DNA from: Primorskyibacter marinus
GTDB taxonomy: Bacteria > Pseudomonadota > Alphaproteobacteria > Rhodobacterales > Rhodobacteraceae
Assembly (NCBI RefSeq): GCF_003313245.1
Contig: NZ_QJSD01000002.1
Coordinates: 534,979 to 598,978, forward strand
Direction of reading: 5' to 3'
DNA length: 64,000 bases
The position numbers and the translations under genes are program-made. Within the stretch, counting starts at the first letter, position 1. Every line of letters starts with the position of its first letter. Positions 19,280 to 28,656 of this stretch are shown here, piece by piece. Under the pieces are notes generated by a model. The model did no database searches, had not been told where the DNA came from, and worked only from the letters and a program-made list of their open reading frames with translations.

Positions 19280-19930
19280 TCAGTCGAGACCGGCAATGAT
19301 GCTGCGCAGGGTTTCCAGGCCATCGGATTTTTCCGAGGAGGTCACGACGATTTCCGGGTAGGCGGCCGGATGCTTGGTGAGTGCCGTGCGGACCTGGGTC
19401 AGGGTTCTTTCCTGTTCTGCGGATTTGACCTTGTCGGCCTTGGTCATCACCACCTGGAAGGTGACGGCGGATTGATCAAGCAGGGTCATGATTTCCTCGT
19501 CGACGGCTTTGACGCCATGGCGTGTATCCACGAGAACGAAGGCGCGGCGCAGGTTGGCGCGGCCAGAGAGGTAGCGCTTCAGCAGGCGCTGCCATTTTTC
19601 GACCACCGCCAGCGGCGCATTGGCATAGCCATAGCCGGGCAGATCTACGAGGTAATGGCTGTCGGACTGGGTGAAGAAGTTGATCTCTTGTGTGCGTCCG
19701 GGCGTGTTGGAGGCGCGGGCAAGCGCCTTGGTTCCGGTCAGGGCATTTATCAAGGTGGATTTGCCGACATTTGAGCGTCCGGCAAAGCACACCTCTATCC
19801 GATCGGCATCGGGCAGGCCGTCCATTGCCACCACGCCCTTGAGGAATTGCGATTCGGCGGCAAAGAGCAGCCGTCCCTTTTCGCGGGTCACGGCGTCAGG
19901 CTCTTCCGCGAGGGGAAAGGGGAGTTGCAT
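19280..19930 (-). CDS. yihA: ribosome-biogenesis GTPase YihA/YsxC
   Basis: A 216-residue GTPase for late 50S assembly. Walker A is GRSNVGKS at 51-58, the DLPGYGYA switch II segment and the TKAD base-recognition motif are all present. The start at 19930 shares one base with the stop of the upstream MOSC gene, so translation is coupled. The order yidC, MOSC, yihA, argB is a familiar one in Rhodobacterales. A longer frame upstream is MOSC sequence in another frame. Confidence 0.95.
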   Translation of the reverse strand: MQLPFPLAEEPDAVTREKGRLLFAAESQFLKGVVAMDGLPDADRIEVCFAGRSNVGKSTLINALTGTKALARASNTPGRTQEINFFTQSDSHYLVDLPGYGYANAPLAVVEKWQRLLKRYLSGRANLRRAFVLVDTRHGVKAVDEEIMTLLDQSAVTFQVVMTKADKVKSAEQERTLTQVRTALTKHPAAYPEIVVTSSEKSDGLETLRSIIAGLD

Positions 19931-20670
19931 TACGAGGCCTCCAAACTGTCGCCGATGGCGATTTTTCCCGAGGTGGTCACCTCGGCATAGATGCCCATGT
20001 CGGTATGGCCCCATGTCTTGAGCGCGCCAAGCGTATCGGCATCGCGTATCCCGGTGTCGGGATTTGCCGTGGTGGCCATGCAGCGGGTGATCGGTTCCCG
20101 GATACGCAAGCTGACATTACCGACGCGGATCTCTTGGCCGATCCAGTCAAACTCTTTCCAGGCATCCAGCCCGTCAAGCCAGAGGTTTATCCGCCAGCGC
20201 CGGACATCAAGGCTCTGACCCAGTTTCTGTTCGATCGCGCGATGTGTGGCGAGATTGCCGATGGATATGGACGGGAATGCGCTGTCGGTCATGCCGCGCC
20301 CCGGCACACGGATCACCCGTGCAGAGGCCGCGCGGTCTGCGGGCATGACAGGGCGTGCCCAGTCGATCAGGCGGGCACCTTCCTCATCGGGGCGAACCGT
20401 CAATCTTGGCAAGTCGGGATGGGTCAGGGTCAGCGTCGACGTTTCTTCGTCAAGCCGCGCGCTGATCGCCATCAACCCCGGAGCCTTTGACCCGCGTGAA
20501 AAATTTGCGCAAGGCACCCAAGCAGATCCGTCGGCTTTGGAGGCTTCATGCGCAACGGCCCAGGTTCTGTCCCAGGGCAGTGTCTGGCCAGCCGTGAGGC
20601 TGACCTGCGACAATGCCTCATGCCCATGGGATTTGACCGGGTGCCGCCAGATCTGCGCGAGCTGCCCCAT
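19930..20670 (-). CDS. MOSC-domain protein
   Basis: A 246-residue protein with an N-terminal MOSC beta-barrel (QIWRHPVKSHG) and a C-terminal MOSC domain; the candidate cysteine is in ITRCMATT. MOSC proteins relate to molybdenum-cofactor sulfurase C-termini and to mARC, binding Moco or carrying sulfur. The ATG at 20670 shares its first base with the yidC stop, and the yihA start shares one base with its stop, giving a compact yidC-MOSC-yihA operon. A GTG one codon earlier is a second possible start. The redox substrate is unknown. Confidence 0.85.
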   Translation of the reverse strand: MGQLAQIWRHPVKSHGHEALSQVSLTAGQTLPWDRTWAVAHEASKADGSAWVPCANFSRGSKAPGLMAISARLDEETSTLTLTHPDLPRLTVRPDEEGARLIDWARPVMPADRAASARVIRVPGRGMTDSAFPSISIGNLATHRAIEQKLGQSLDVRRWRINLWLDGLDAWKEFDWIGQEIRVGNVSLRIREPITRCMATTANPDTGIRDADTLGALKTWGHTDMGIYAEVTTSGKIAIGDSLEAS

Positions 20671-22493
20671 CACTTCTCGTCCGGCTTTGGCTTTTTCTTG
20701 AAGGAAGACATGATGTTGCCAAAGACATTGGGCTTATAGCCCTGACTGCGCATGATAAGATATTGCTGCGTGAAGGTGATCGTGTTGTTGGCAATCCAGT
20801 ACAGGACCAGACCGGAGGCAAAGGTTCCCAGCATGAACATGAATACCCAAGGCATCCAGGCAAAGATCATCGCCTGGGTCTTGTCGGCGGGTGCCGGGTT
20901 CAGTTTCTGCTGCAACCACATGGAGATGCCCAGCAGGATCGGCAGAATGCCGAGGCTGACGATCGCGAAGATCGAACTTGGGTCCGGCGGGGCGTAGGGC
21001 AGTAGGCCAAAGAGGTTCAGGATCGACGAGGGATCAGGCGCGGACAGGTCCCGAATCCAGCCGATCCAAGGGGCGTGCCGCAGTTCCAGCGTGACGAAGA
21101 TCACCTTGTAGAGCGAAAAGAATATCGGGATCTGCAAGAGGATCGGCAAACAGCCCGAGGCGGGGTTCACCTTCTCGCGCTTGTAGAGCGCCATCATTTC
21201 CTGCTGCATCTTCTGGCGGTCGTCGCCCGCCTTTTCCTTGAGCGCCTCCATCTGCGGCTGAAGCTCTTTCATCTTCGCCATGGAGACATAGGATTTATAG
21301 GCCAGCGGGAAAAGCAGTGCCTTGATCAGGAAGGTCAGCAGGATGATCGACCAGCCCATGTTGCCGATCATCGCGTTCAGCCAGTGCAGGACCGCGAAGA
21401 TCGGCTTGGTCAGGAAGAAGAACCAGCCCCAGTCGATGGAATCGACGAAGCGTTCAACGCCTCCCTTTTGATATTCGCGGATGGTTTCCCATTCTTTGGA
21501 GCCGGCAAAAAGTTGTGTTGAGACTTCGGAAGTCTCACCCGGTGCAAGCGTGATTGTCGGGCGCACCGCCTCTGTCTGGTAGATGTCGCGCCGGTCGTCA
21601 TATTTCACGACCGACTTGTAGGCGGCACCGGGGGTCGGAACGAGCGTTGACATCCAGTAGTGATCGGTAAACCCGACCCAGCCGTTGGAGGCGACCTGGG
21701 TGACATCCGCACGGGCCCCTTCATTGGCGTTGACTGCAAAATCGACAATATCGTCATAGTCGATCTCGGACAGTTCGCCATCCGCCATCGCCACGACACC
21801 TTCGTGGAGAACAAAGAAATTCTTCAGATCCTGGGGTTCACCGTGGCGGGCGAGAATGCCGTAAGGGGCCAGCGCTGTCGTGTTACCCGAGGTGTTCTCA
21901 ACCGTCTGCGTCACGGTAAACATGAAATCGTTATCCACCGCGATGGTGCGGCGGAACGCCAGGCCAGCCGGGCTTTGCCATGTCAAGGTGATGGGGGTTT
22001 CAGGGGTGAGCGTTGCCGCGCCTTCTGTCTGCCACAGCGTGTTGGCACCTGGCACGTCATCAATCGACAGGCCGGAACCGGGTGCCCAGCCAAACAGTGC
22101 GTAATAGGGCGCATCAGAACCGACGGGGCGCAACATGTGAACAGTTTCAGCGCCGGGGTCCAAAGTGACCCGGTAGTCGCTGAGGAACAGATCATCAATG
22201 CGGCCACCTGCCAAGGAAACGGATCCGCTCAGCCGCGGCGTTTCGATCGCGATCCGCGGCGCTTCGTCGGCGTTTTGCGGTGTAGCGGCTTCGGCAGCAT
22301 CTGCGTTCGTGCCAGAGGATGGCGCTGCCAGGGGCACCGCTGCTGTATCTGATGCAGCGTCCTGTTGCGTGACAGCCGGGGCGTTTGGATCAGGGGTGGC
22401 CTGCTCGGGCGGCGGAAAAAGTACGAACCAAGCCAGGATCACCGCGAAGCTGAGCGCCGTCGCAAGAATGAGGTTTTTATTCTGATCGTCCAT
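20670..22493 (-). CDS. yidC: membrane protein insertase YidC
   Basis: A 607-residue insertase that places proteins in the inner membrane, alone or with SecYEG. The first helix (about residues 8-27) is followed by a Pro/Ala-rich linker and the large periplasmic beta domain, then by the conserved C-terminal five-helix core with MGWSIILLTFLIKALLFPL and NPASGCLPILLQIPIFFSLY. The basic C-terminal tail ends in KKKPKPDEK, as in alphaproteobacteria. It leads the operon yidC, MOSC, yihA. Upstream, a c-di-GMP gene separates it from ttcA, yidD and rnpA. Confidence 0.97.
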   Translation of the reverse strand: MDDQNKNLILATALSFAVILAWFVLFPPPEQATPDPNAPAVTQQDAASDTAAVPLAAPSSGTNADAAEAATPQNADEAPRIAIETPRLSGSVSLAGGRIDDLFLSDYRVTLDPGAETVHMLRPVGSDAPYYALFGWAPGSGLSIDDVPGANTLWQTEGAATLTPETPITLTWQSPAGLAFRRTIAVDNDFMFTVTQTVENTSGNTTALAPYGILARHGEPQDLKNFFVLHEGVVAMADGELSEIDYDDIVDFAVNANEGARADVTQVASNGWVGFTDHYWMSTLVPTPGAAYKSVVKYDDRRDIYQTEAVRPTITLAPGETSEVSTQLFAGSKEWETIREYQKGGVERFVDSIDWGWFFFLTKPIFAVLHWLNAMIGNMGWSIILLTFLIKALLFPLAYKSYVSMAKMKELQPQMEALKEKAGDDRQKMQQEMMALYKREKVNPASGCLPILLQIPIFFSLYKVIFVTLELRHAPWIGWIRDLSAPDPSSILNLFGLLPYAPPDPSSIFAIVSLGILPILLGISMWLQQKLNPAPADKTQAMIFAWMPWVFMFMLGTFASGLVLYWIANNTITFTQQYLIMRSQGYKPNVFGNIMSSFKKKPKPDEK

Positions 22494-22827
22494 GGGGGAA
22501 CGCCACCTGTGCCTGTTCCTGAAATTAGGCTTGGGTTCAACAGACCCTAGGGGGAAAGGTCAAGCGGATTATCCGGCAAAGCGGCGTGAGTCGGCGGTGT
22601 CTTCGCGCTTTCAAGCACAAGTTTTGTTGACCATGCGGCGTGTTTGGTCCGCACGGGGCAGGTTTTGTCGTCGACGTTCCGCAGCGCCGATGCACTGAAA
22701 AGCGTTGCGTGGGGGGCATTGGCGCGGTGGATGCGACGTTCTTGTGTATCACCGGTTTCTGTGTGGCTGCCGATGCGAGTGTCGGTCCGGTGCGCACTGG
22801 CGATGCATTAGGCGTCTGGTCGCGCTG
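22494..22827. other. yidC upstream region without a gene
   Basis: These 334 bases lie between the leftward EAL-domain gene and yidC. Short frames on both strands have no ribosome-binding sites or recognisable sequence. It probably contains the yidC promoter and the end of the upstream transcript. Confidence 0.5.
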
Positions 22828-24369
22828 CTATCCGGTGGCCCGAGGCAGGCGCGGTGCCTGTACCAGTTTTGTATTATGAGCCTCGATCCATTGGGGGAGA
22901 CGGTCAGCGGGCATCGGGCGGGCGATCCCAAATCCCTGGACATGCGTACATCCCAATTGCGCCAAAAGCGCATGTTCGCCCACGGTTTCGACGCCCTCGG
23001 CGACAGTATCCAGCCCAAGGCGCTCTGCCATGCCGATCACGGCGGCGACCACAAGACGTTGATCGTCATCAGTATCCAGACGGGTGATGAAGCTTCGGTC
23101 AATCTTGAGGCGCGAGACATCGAACCGGCGCAAAGCACTGATCGAGGCCTGACCGGTGCCGAAATCGTCAAGATCAATGCCACAGCCCAATGCCGCCAGC
23201 GCACGGATATTGCGAGCGATCACATCATCAGGACCGTTTGCCACGACATCTTCCAACACTTCGATATTCAGTCGTTGAGGCGTAAGATCAAAGCGGTCAA
23301 GCTGCCATGCCAAACGCTCGGTCAGGCGCGGATCATCGAGGTCCTGCGTGGTCATGTTGATGCTCGCAGTGGCAATGGTCAGCCCGGCATTGTCCCAGTC
23401 GCGCATCGCCTTTAGCGTTTCCTGCAACATGATTTCGGCCAAGTGTGGCAGCAGACCGGCTGCGTCGATCGTGGGAAGGAAGGCGGCGGGGGGAAGGATT
23501 CCGCGATCAGGATGACGCCAGCGGGCCAATGCCTCTACCCCGGTCACGCGCCCGGTTTCGGTGCTGATCTGCGGCTGGAACCACGGTACGATCTCACCCG
23601 TTTCGAGTGCTGCGCGGATGTCGGATTCGAGAGGGTCGGCATCGGTATTCGTGTTCCGACTGTGCCGAGACCAGGCGCGAATTGCCGAAGGACCGTTGGA
23701 ACGTGCCTCTGCCAACGCGGCCTCGACATTCGTCAACAGGCGCTCGCCGGCATCGTTTTCCTCAAGGCGGGAGGACAGGCTGAGGCCGACGGAGCAACTT
23801 GGATAGATGGCAATTCCGTCAATGGCTACGGGTTCTTCGGCGGCGGCCTGGACGCGAGTCGCAAGTTGCAGGGCGCTTTCCAGATCCAGGCGCATCACAG
23901 GGCCAAGCAATATTGCGATTTGATCACTTTCCAGAACATAAATGTCGTCGCCGGGGCGCAATACGCTGCGCAACCGTTCCGCCGCCGCATCACGCAGCTT
24001 GATAATGGTTTCAGGGCCATGTCGGCTCGTCAGTGCCTGCGTGTTCTCGAATCCCAGCAGCAGACAGGCAGTCACCTTTTTCTGGCTGCGGGCGATCGAC
24101 AGAACCTCGGATGCCAGCGGATGCAGCATGTTCAGGGTGATGACTTCGGATACATGTACGCCACCAGTGTCCGCATCGGTCGCACGGAAAAAACCTGCCA
24201 AAGAGAGAATGAAAGGCAGGCCAAGCGCGACAATCAGCATCGCCATTTCACCCAGCAACCAGAAGGTCGCCAATGCCATAGCCGGGACAAACGCAACAAC
24301 CTGCGGCCCTTGAAACGCCGCGCGAAGATGTTTGTTGCCGCGAAAAATCTTCCTGACGAAGTTGCTCAT
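22828..24369 (-). CDS. c-di-GMP phosphodiesterase with degenerate GGDEF and intact EAL domain
   Basis: A 513-residue membrane protein. Two hydrophobic helices at about 25-60 anchor it. A GGDEF-like domain follows, but the signature position reads ESDQI (147-151), so it cannot make c-di-GMP. The EAL domain is complete: EAL at 279-281, catalytic glutamates around 370-373, DDFGTG at 401-406 and KIDRSFI from 422. Hydrolysis of c-di-GMP to pGpG is the expected activity, with the degenerate GGDEF as a possible GTP sensor. It interrupts the otherwise compact run of rpmH to yidC genes. Confidence 0.9.
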   Translation of the reverse strand: MSNFVRKIFRGNKHLRAAFQGPQVVAFVPAMALATFWLLGEMAMLIVALGLPFILSLAGFFRATDADTGGVHVSEVITLNMLHPLASEVLSIARSQKKVTACLLLGFENTQALTSRHGPETIIKLRDAAAERLRSVLRPGDDIYVLESDQIAILLGPVMRLDLESALQLATRVQAAAEEPVAIDGIAIYPSCSVGLSLSSRLEENDAGERLLTNVEAALAEARSNGPSAIRAWSRHSRNTNTDADPLESDIRAALETGEIVPWFQPQISTETGRVTGVEALARWRHPDRGILPPAAFLPTIDAAGLLPHLAEIMLQETLKAMRDWDNAGLTIATASINMTTQDLDDPRLTERLAWQLDRFDLTPQRLNIEVLEDVVANGPDDVIARNIRALAALGCGIDLDDFGTGQASISALRRFDVSRLKIDRSFITRLDTDDDQRLVVAAVIGMAERLGLDTVAEGVETVGEHALLAQLGCTHVQGFGIARPMPADRLPQWIEAHNTKLVQAPRLPRATG

Positions 24370-24445
24370 CCTGCCCCCATGGTGGCGTTGTCAGCCGGTC
24401 CCATTTTGATGGGTGGACAATAGCGCGCCGGGGGTGATGCAAAGA

Positions 24446-25336
24446 TTAACTCAGGCGAGGAATCTCTGGCGAATTCTCTTCAATTACGTCTGTATTGAGC
24501 GCCAAGCCAACAAAATCAAAGAGTTTCGGATCCAGAAGATGCGAGGGGCGCGCATTGGTCAATGCACGGAACATCACCTGCCGTCTGCCGGGGCTGTTCT
24601 TTTCCCAACCGTCCAGGATTTGTTTGACCTGCTGCCGTTGAAGACCGTCCTGGCTGCCGCAAAGGTCGCAGGGGATGATCGGATAGTTCATCGAGCGGGC
24701 AAATTTCTCGCAATCCGCCTCTGCGACATGGGCCAGGGGGCGATAGAGGAACAGGTCGCCCTCTTCGTTGACCAGCTTTGGCGGCATTGTCGCCAGCCGC
24801 CCGCCATGGAACAAATTCATGAAAAATGTCTCTAGAATGTCATCCCGGTGATGACCCAGCACAACGGCAGAGCAGCCTTCCTCGCGCGCAATGCGGTACA
24901 GATGGCCGCGACGCAGCCGCGAACACAACGCGCAGAACGTGCGCCCGGCGGGTATCTTGTCCATGACGACGGAATAGGTGTCCTGATATTCGATCCGGTG
25001 CGGAACCTGCATCTTCTTCAGAAACTCTGGCAGAATGGTGGCGGGAAAGCCGGGTTGCCCCTGATCCAGATTGCAGGCCAGCAGGTCCACGGGAAGCAAT
25101 CCGCGCCATTGCAGTTCGTACAGAACGGCCAGCAGGGTGTAGCTGTCCTTGCCGCCGGACAGGCACACAAGCCATTTCGGGCGGGCGGCACCATCGCGCG
25201 CCTCGGGTGGCACCATGCCGTATTGCTCGATCGCCTCGCGGGTCTGGCGGACAATGCGCTTGCGCAGCTTTCTGAATTCGGTGCCTGACGGGGCACCGTG
25301 AAACAAGGGGTGAATGTCGTCGGACTCGTCAAGCAT
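24446..25336 (-). CDS. ttcA: tRNA 2-thiocytidine(32) synthetase
   Basis: A 296-residue Fe-S enzyme that thiolates cytidine 32 of tRNA using ATP. The PP-loop SGGKDS is at 60-65. The two cysteine pairs CALC and CDLC, typical of TtcA, are present. I place the start at the ATG at 25336, which has GAAGG eight bases before it; six codons upstream there is an in-frame TTG that is less likely. Only about 70 bases separate it from yidD. Its targets include tRNA-Arg(ACG)-type tRNAs, and one such gene occurs at 30104. Confidence 0.93.
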   Translation of the reverse strand: MLDESDDIHPLFHGAPSGTEFRKLRKRIVRQTREAIEQYGMVPPEARDGAARPKWLVCLSGGKDSYTLLAVLYELQWRGLLPVDLLACNLDQGQPGFPATILPEFLKKMQVPHRIEYQDTYSVVMDKIPAGRTFCALCSRLRRGHLYRIAREEGCSAVVLGHHRDDILETFFMNLFHGGRLATMPPKLVNEEGDLFLYRPLAHVAEADCEKFARSMNYPIIPCDLCGSQDGLQRQQVKQILDGWEKNSPGRRQVMFRALTNARPSHLLDPKLFDFVGLALNTDVIEENSPEIPRLS

Positions 25337-25405
25337 GGTTTGGACCTTCGGCAAAGTCGGTGTGTGATAGCGCGGACAAGGGGGATTCGGCCAGCGGACT
25401 CGCGG

Positions 25406-25636
25406 CTATCGTCGGCGTTCGGGCACGTTATCGACGCCAGACCCGCCCCAAGGATGGCAGCGGGCGATGCGGCGCGCCGCCAGCCAGCTACCGCGGAGGC
25501 CACCGTGCTTTTCCAAGGTTTCCAGCGCATAGGCAGAGCAAGTGGGATGATAGCGGCAGCCATGCCCGACCCATGGTGAAAACAACAGCCGATAGGCGCG
25601 CACGGGCAGGGCGGCAACATGGGCCAGCGGGGTCAT
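25406..25636 (-). CDS. yidD: YidD, membrane protein insertion efficiency factor
   Basis: A 76-residue membrane-associated protein. The family signature GHGCRYHPTCSAYALE and the WLAARRIARCHPW segment are both present. Its start overlaps the rnpA stop by 4 bp, the standard rpmH-rnpA-yidD coupling. It assists YidC, whose gene is three genes further on. The basic C-terminal tail is short. Confidence 0.95.
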   Translation of the reverse strand: MTPLAHVAALPVRAYRLLFSPWVGHGCRYHPTCSAYALETLEKHGGLRGSWLAARRIARCHPWGGSGVDNVPERRR

Positions 25637-26052
25637 TTGTGCAACTTTGCAAGGGCGCGGGACAGATCGGCTTTCAGCGCCTCGAAGGGGCGCGCGGCCG
25701 TGGCCTCGGCCCGGCCGATCAAGACGTAGTCATGGCCCGGCAGCCCCTCGCGCGTCAGGACGGTCCGGGCAGCCTCGCGCAACCGGCGTTTGGCGCGATT
25801 GCGGGCAACGGCGTTGCCGACCTTCTTGGAACAGGTATAGCCCACGCGAATCGTCGGATCCCCGTCGCCGCGAGCCCGCGCCTGAACCATCATCGAGGCA
25901 GTGCCTTGCCTGCGTGCGCGGGCAGCCGCCAGAAAATCCGACCGATTTTGCAAGACGACAAGGCGCGGACACGACGAAGCCGCCGCTGGCTTGACCGTGT
26001 TTTTGGCAGAATTGCCATCCACGGAAGCCACCGGCGGTGTCATATCGTCCAT
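25633..26052 (-). CDS. rnpA: ribonuclease P protein component
   Basis: A 139-residue basic protein that binds the RNase P RNA and helps it cut pre-tRNA leaders. The RNR signature NAVARNRAKRRLREA is clear. The N-terminal 30 residues are an extra, low-complexity lead that precedes the usual start near RLVVLQNRSDFL. An in-frame ATG three codons later is an alternative. It follows rpmH by 13 bases and overlaps yidD by 4 bp. Confidence 0.95.
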   Translation of the reverse strand: MDDMTPPVASVDGNSAKNTVKPAAASSCPRLVVLQNRSDFLAAARARRQGTASMMVQARARGDGDPTIRVGYTCSKKVGNAVARNRAKRRLREAARTVLTREGLPGHDYVLIGRAEATAARPFEALKADLSRALAKLHK

Positions 26053-26065
26053 CCCGAGACGCGGA

Positions 26066-26200
26066 TTACGCGCTCAGCGACTTCCGGCCCTGCGCGCGGC
26101 GCGCGTTCAGGATCTTGCGGCCGGCCTTGGTGGCCATGCGCGCACGAAAGCCGTGGCGGCGTTTGCGAACCAGGTTCGAGGGTTGAAAGGTGCGTTTCAT
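26066..26200 (-). CDS. rpmH: 50S ribosomal protein L34
   Basis: A 44-residue ribosomal protein that begins [20 protein letters not shown] and ends QGRKSLSA, as L34 does. It is the first gene of the rpmH-rnpA-yidD unit. The promoter should lie in the 286 non-coding bases to the right, which are shared with the divergent TVP38 gene. Confidence 0.97.
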   Translation of the reverse strand: MKRTFQPSNLVRKRRHGFRARMATKAGRKILNARRAQGRKSLSA

Positions 26201-26486
26201 CGCTCCGTCTCCGTCTGAGTCTTGGCCCGAGGCGCGAGACTCGTTTCGCAGGGCCGTTTATTCGAAGCCCGTGCTATAGGCAGGTGTTGCGGATAAGTCA
26301 AACGCCGCAAACGGGTTTTGCAATATTTTCCGTCAGGACGTGGCGCGGAATGTTTCAATACCCCGCACAAGCGCAGAAATCACTGCCAAACCTGTCACTG
26401 TGGATCAAGCGCCCGTGAGGCGGGTATCGTTTCTGCATCGCTTTGCGCATGTATCTGTCACCATGCCCAAGATCAGGAACCCGGAT

Positions 26487-27218
26487 ATGAGCGATATGAC
26501 CGAAACGAAATTCCCCAGCGCGGCCCGGCATTTGCCGCTGATCGTGATTCTGGTCGTGGCGATTGCGGGCTATTTCATGCTGCGCGACTACCTGACCTTT
26601 GAAACGCTTCGGGCGAATCGAGAGGCTTTGCTGGCGTATCGGGATGCGCATTTCGTGCTGCTCGCGCTTGGGTTTGTCGCGACATATATCACCATTGTGG
26701 CCTTTTCGCTGCCGGGGGCTGCGGTTGCCTCTGTCACCGGGGGGTTTCTGTTCGGGCTTTGGGCGGGAACGGGGTTCAACGTGATTGCGGCGACCATCGG
26801 TGCCGCGGCCATTTTTCTGGCGGCGCGCTGGGGGCTTGGGCAGGCCCTGAGCGCCAAGATCGACGCATCGGAAGGCAAGTTGAGCAAGCTGCGTGAAGGC
26901 CTGCGCGAGAACGAGATCAGCGTGTTGTTCCTGCTTCGGCTGGTGCCGGCGGTGCCGTTCTTCGTGGCCAATCTGTTGCCTGCGCTGGTGGGGGTGAAGT
27001 TCCGTAACTTCCTGTGGACCACGGCGTTGGGTATTATCCCCGGTGCGATTGTGTTCACCTCGATCGGGGTGGGCGTGGGCGAGGTTTTTGACCGTGGCGA
27101 CACCCCCGATCTGAGCCTCTTGTGGGAGCCGCAGGTGATCGGACCCATTCTGGGGCTGGCGGCGCTGGCGGCGCTGCCCATTGTGATCAAGTCAATTCGC
27201 GGGCGGAAGGACATCTGA
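26487..27218 (+). CDS. TVP38/TMEM64 (DedA-like) membrane protein
   Basis: A 243-residue inner-membrane protein with about five hydrophobic segments and the SNARE-associated/DedA core: the GGFLFGLWAGTGFNVIAA region, a re-entrant-like ARWGLG segment and LLRLVPAVPFFVANLLPAL. The ATG at 26487 has AGGAACC in front; longer in-frame starts lack one. Its stop overlaps the start of the flavin disulfide reductase (TGATG), a pairing seen in many bacteria. Members are thought to act in lipid or small-molecule transport, but the role of this pair is not settled. Confidence 0.87.
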   Translation: MSDMTETKFPSAARHLPLIVILVVAIAGYFMLRDYLTFETLRANREALLAYRDAHFVLLALGFVATYITIVAFSLPGAAVASVTGGFLFGLWAGTGFNVIAATIGAAAIFLAARWGLGQALSAKIDASEGKLSKLREGLRENEISVLFLLRLVPAVPFFVANLLPALVGVKFRNFLWTTALGIIPGAIVFTSIGVGVGEVFDRGDTPDLSLLWEPQVIGPILGLAALAALPIVIKSIRGRKDI

Positions 27219-28636
27219 TGAAGCGCATCGAAACAGATCTACTGGTCATCGGGGGTGGTTCTGGCGGTCTGTCTGTTGCATCCGGCGCTGTCCAGATGGG
27301 TGCCAAGGTGGTGCTGCTGGAAGGTGGAAAGATGGGCGGCGATTGCCTGAATTACGGCTGCGTGCCCTCCAAGGCGCTGATCGCCAGCGGCAAGGCGGCT
27401 TATGGCATGGCCCATGCCGAGGTTTACGGCGTGGCGAATGCACCCCCACAGGTGGATTATGCCGCGGCCCAAGACCATGTGGCCGATGTGATCAGCCAGA
27501 TTGCCCCGGTGGACAGTCAAGAGCGGTTTGAGGGGCTGGGTGTCACGGTCATCCGTGAATACGGCCATTTCCTGTCCATCAACGAGGTGCAGGCGGGCGA
27601 TTCCGTTATTGCCGCGCGCCGGATCGTGATCGCTACAGGTTCGTCGCCACTGGTGCCACCGATTCCCGGACTGGATAAAGTGCCGCATCTGACCAACGAG
27701 ACGCTGTGGCAGTTGCGCGAGCGTCCCGGCCATCTGCTGATTATCGGTGGCGGACCGATCGGCATGGAGATGGCGCAGGCCCATCGGCGTCTCGGGTCCG
27801 ACGTGACCGTGATCGAAGGGGCAAAGGCGCTTGGCAAAGACGATCCCGAAATGGCCGAGATTGTGCTGGAAAAACTGCGCGCCGAAGGCATCGAGATCGC
27901 CGAAGAAGCGATGGCGCAGGAAATTCGTGGAACGGAGGGCGCGATAGAGGTGGAGGTCAAGGATGGTCGTGTGTTTCGCGGCACGCATCTGCTGGTCGCG
28001 GTAGGCCGCAAAGCCAATACCGAAAAGCTGAACCTTGCGGCGGCGGGGGTCGAGACGACGCGCGCGGGGATCAAAGTTGATGACAGTCTGAAAACCACCA
28101 ATCGGCGGATCTATGCCATTGGCGACGTGGCGGGCGGGCTGCAATTCACCCATGTCGCGGGCTACCACGCGGGTGTCGTCATTCGCTCTGCCCTGTTCGG
28201 ATTGCCGGCCAAGACCAAAACCGCGCATATCCCATGGGCCACCTATACCGATCCGGAACTGGCGCAGGTTGGTCTGACAGAGGCTGAGGCCCAGAAAAAA
28301 CACGGGGCTGGGTTTGAAACCGTCCGCTTTCACTACAGCCACAATGACCGCGCAATCACAGAACGCAAAACAGTCGGTCTTATCAAGGTCATGGTCGTCA
28401 AGGGGCGGCCGGTTGGGGTGTCTATCGTCGGGCATCAGGCGGGTGAATTGATCAACCTTTGGTCGCTTGTCATCGCCAATGGGCTGAAAATGAGTCATGT
28501 TGCCAATATGGTTTCACCCTATCCAACCATCGGGGAGGTTAACAAACGGGCCGCGGGAGCCTATTTCTCTCCCAGATTGTTTGAAAGCGACATGGTCAAG
28601 CGTGTCGTGGGGCTTGTGCAGCGCTGGCTGCCCTGA
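27218..28636 (+). CDS. FAD-dependent pyridine nucleotide-disulfide oxidoreductase, mercuric-reductase-like
   Basis: A 472-residue class I flavin disulfide reductase. The FAD motif GGGSGG is at about 12-17, the redox pair is CLNYGC in GDCLNYGCVPSKAL, the NAD(P)H motif is GGGPIGMEMA, and the second FAD segment is AIGDVAGG. The C-terminal catalytic site, HxxHPT in dihydrolipoamide dehydrogenase, here reads SPYPTIGE, so the base histidine is replaced by tyrosine. It lacks an N-terminal HMA domain and a C-terminal cysteine pair, so mercury reduction is not indicated. It is coupled to TVP38. Confidence 0.88.
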   Translation: MKRIETDLLVIGGGSGGLSVASGAVQMGAKVVLLEGGKMGGDCLNYGCVPSKALIASGKAAYGMAHAEVYGVANAPPQVDYAAAQDHVADVISQIAPVDSQERFEGLGVTVIREYGHFLSINEVQAGDSVIAARRIVIATGSSPLVPPIPGLDKVPHLTNETLWQLRERPGHLLIIGGGPIGMEMAQAHRRLGSDVTVIEGAKALGKDDPEMAEIVLEKLRAEGIEIAEEAMAQEIRGTEGAIEVEVKDGRVFRGTHLLVAVGRKANTEKLNLAAAGVETTRAGIKVDDSLKTTNRRIYAIGDVAGGLQFTHVAGYHAGVVIRSALFGLPAKTKTAHIPWATYTDPELAQVGLTEAEAQKKHGAGFETVRFHYSHNDRAITERKTVGLIKVMVVKGRPVGVSIVGHQAGELINLWSLVIANGLKMSHVANMVSPYPTIGEVNKRAAGAYFSPRLFESDMVKRVVGLVQRWLP

Positions 28637-28656
28637 GGGATTGTGTCTTACCGCCT

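Noticed and set aside
27218-28636. Mercuric reductase (merA)
   Set aside because: There is no N-terminal metal-binding domain, no C-terminal vicinal cysteine pair and no mer genes nearby.
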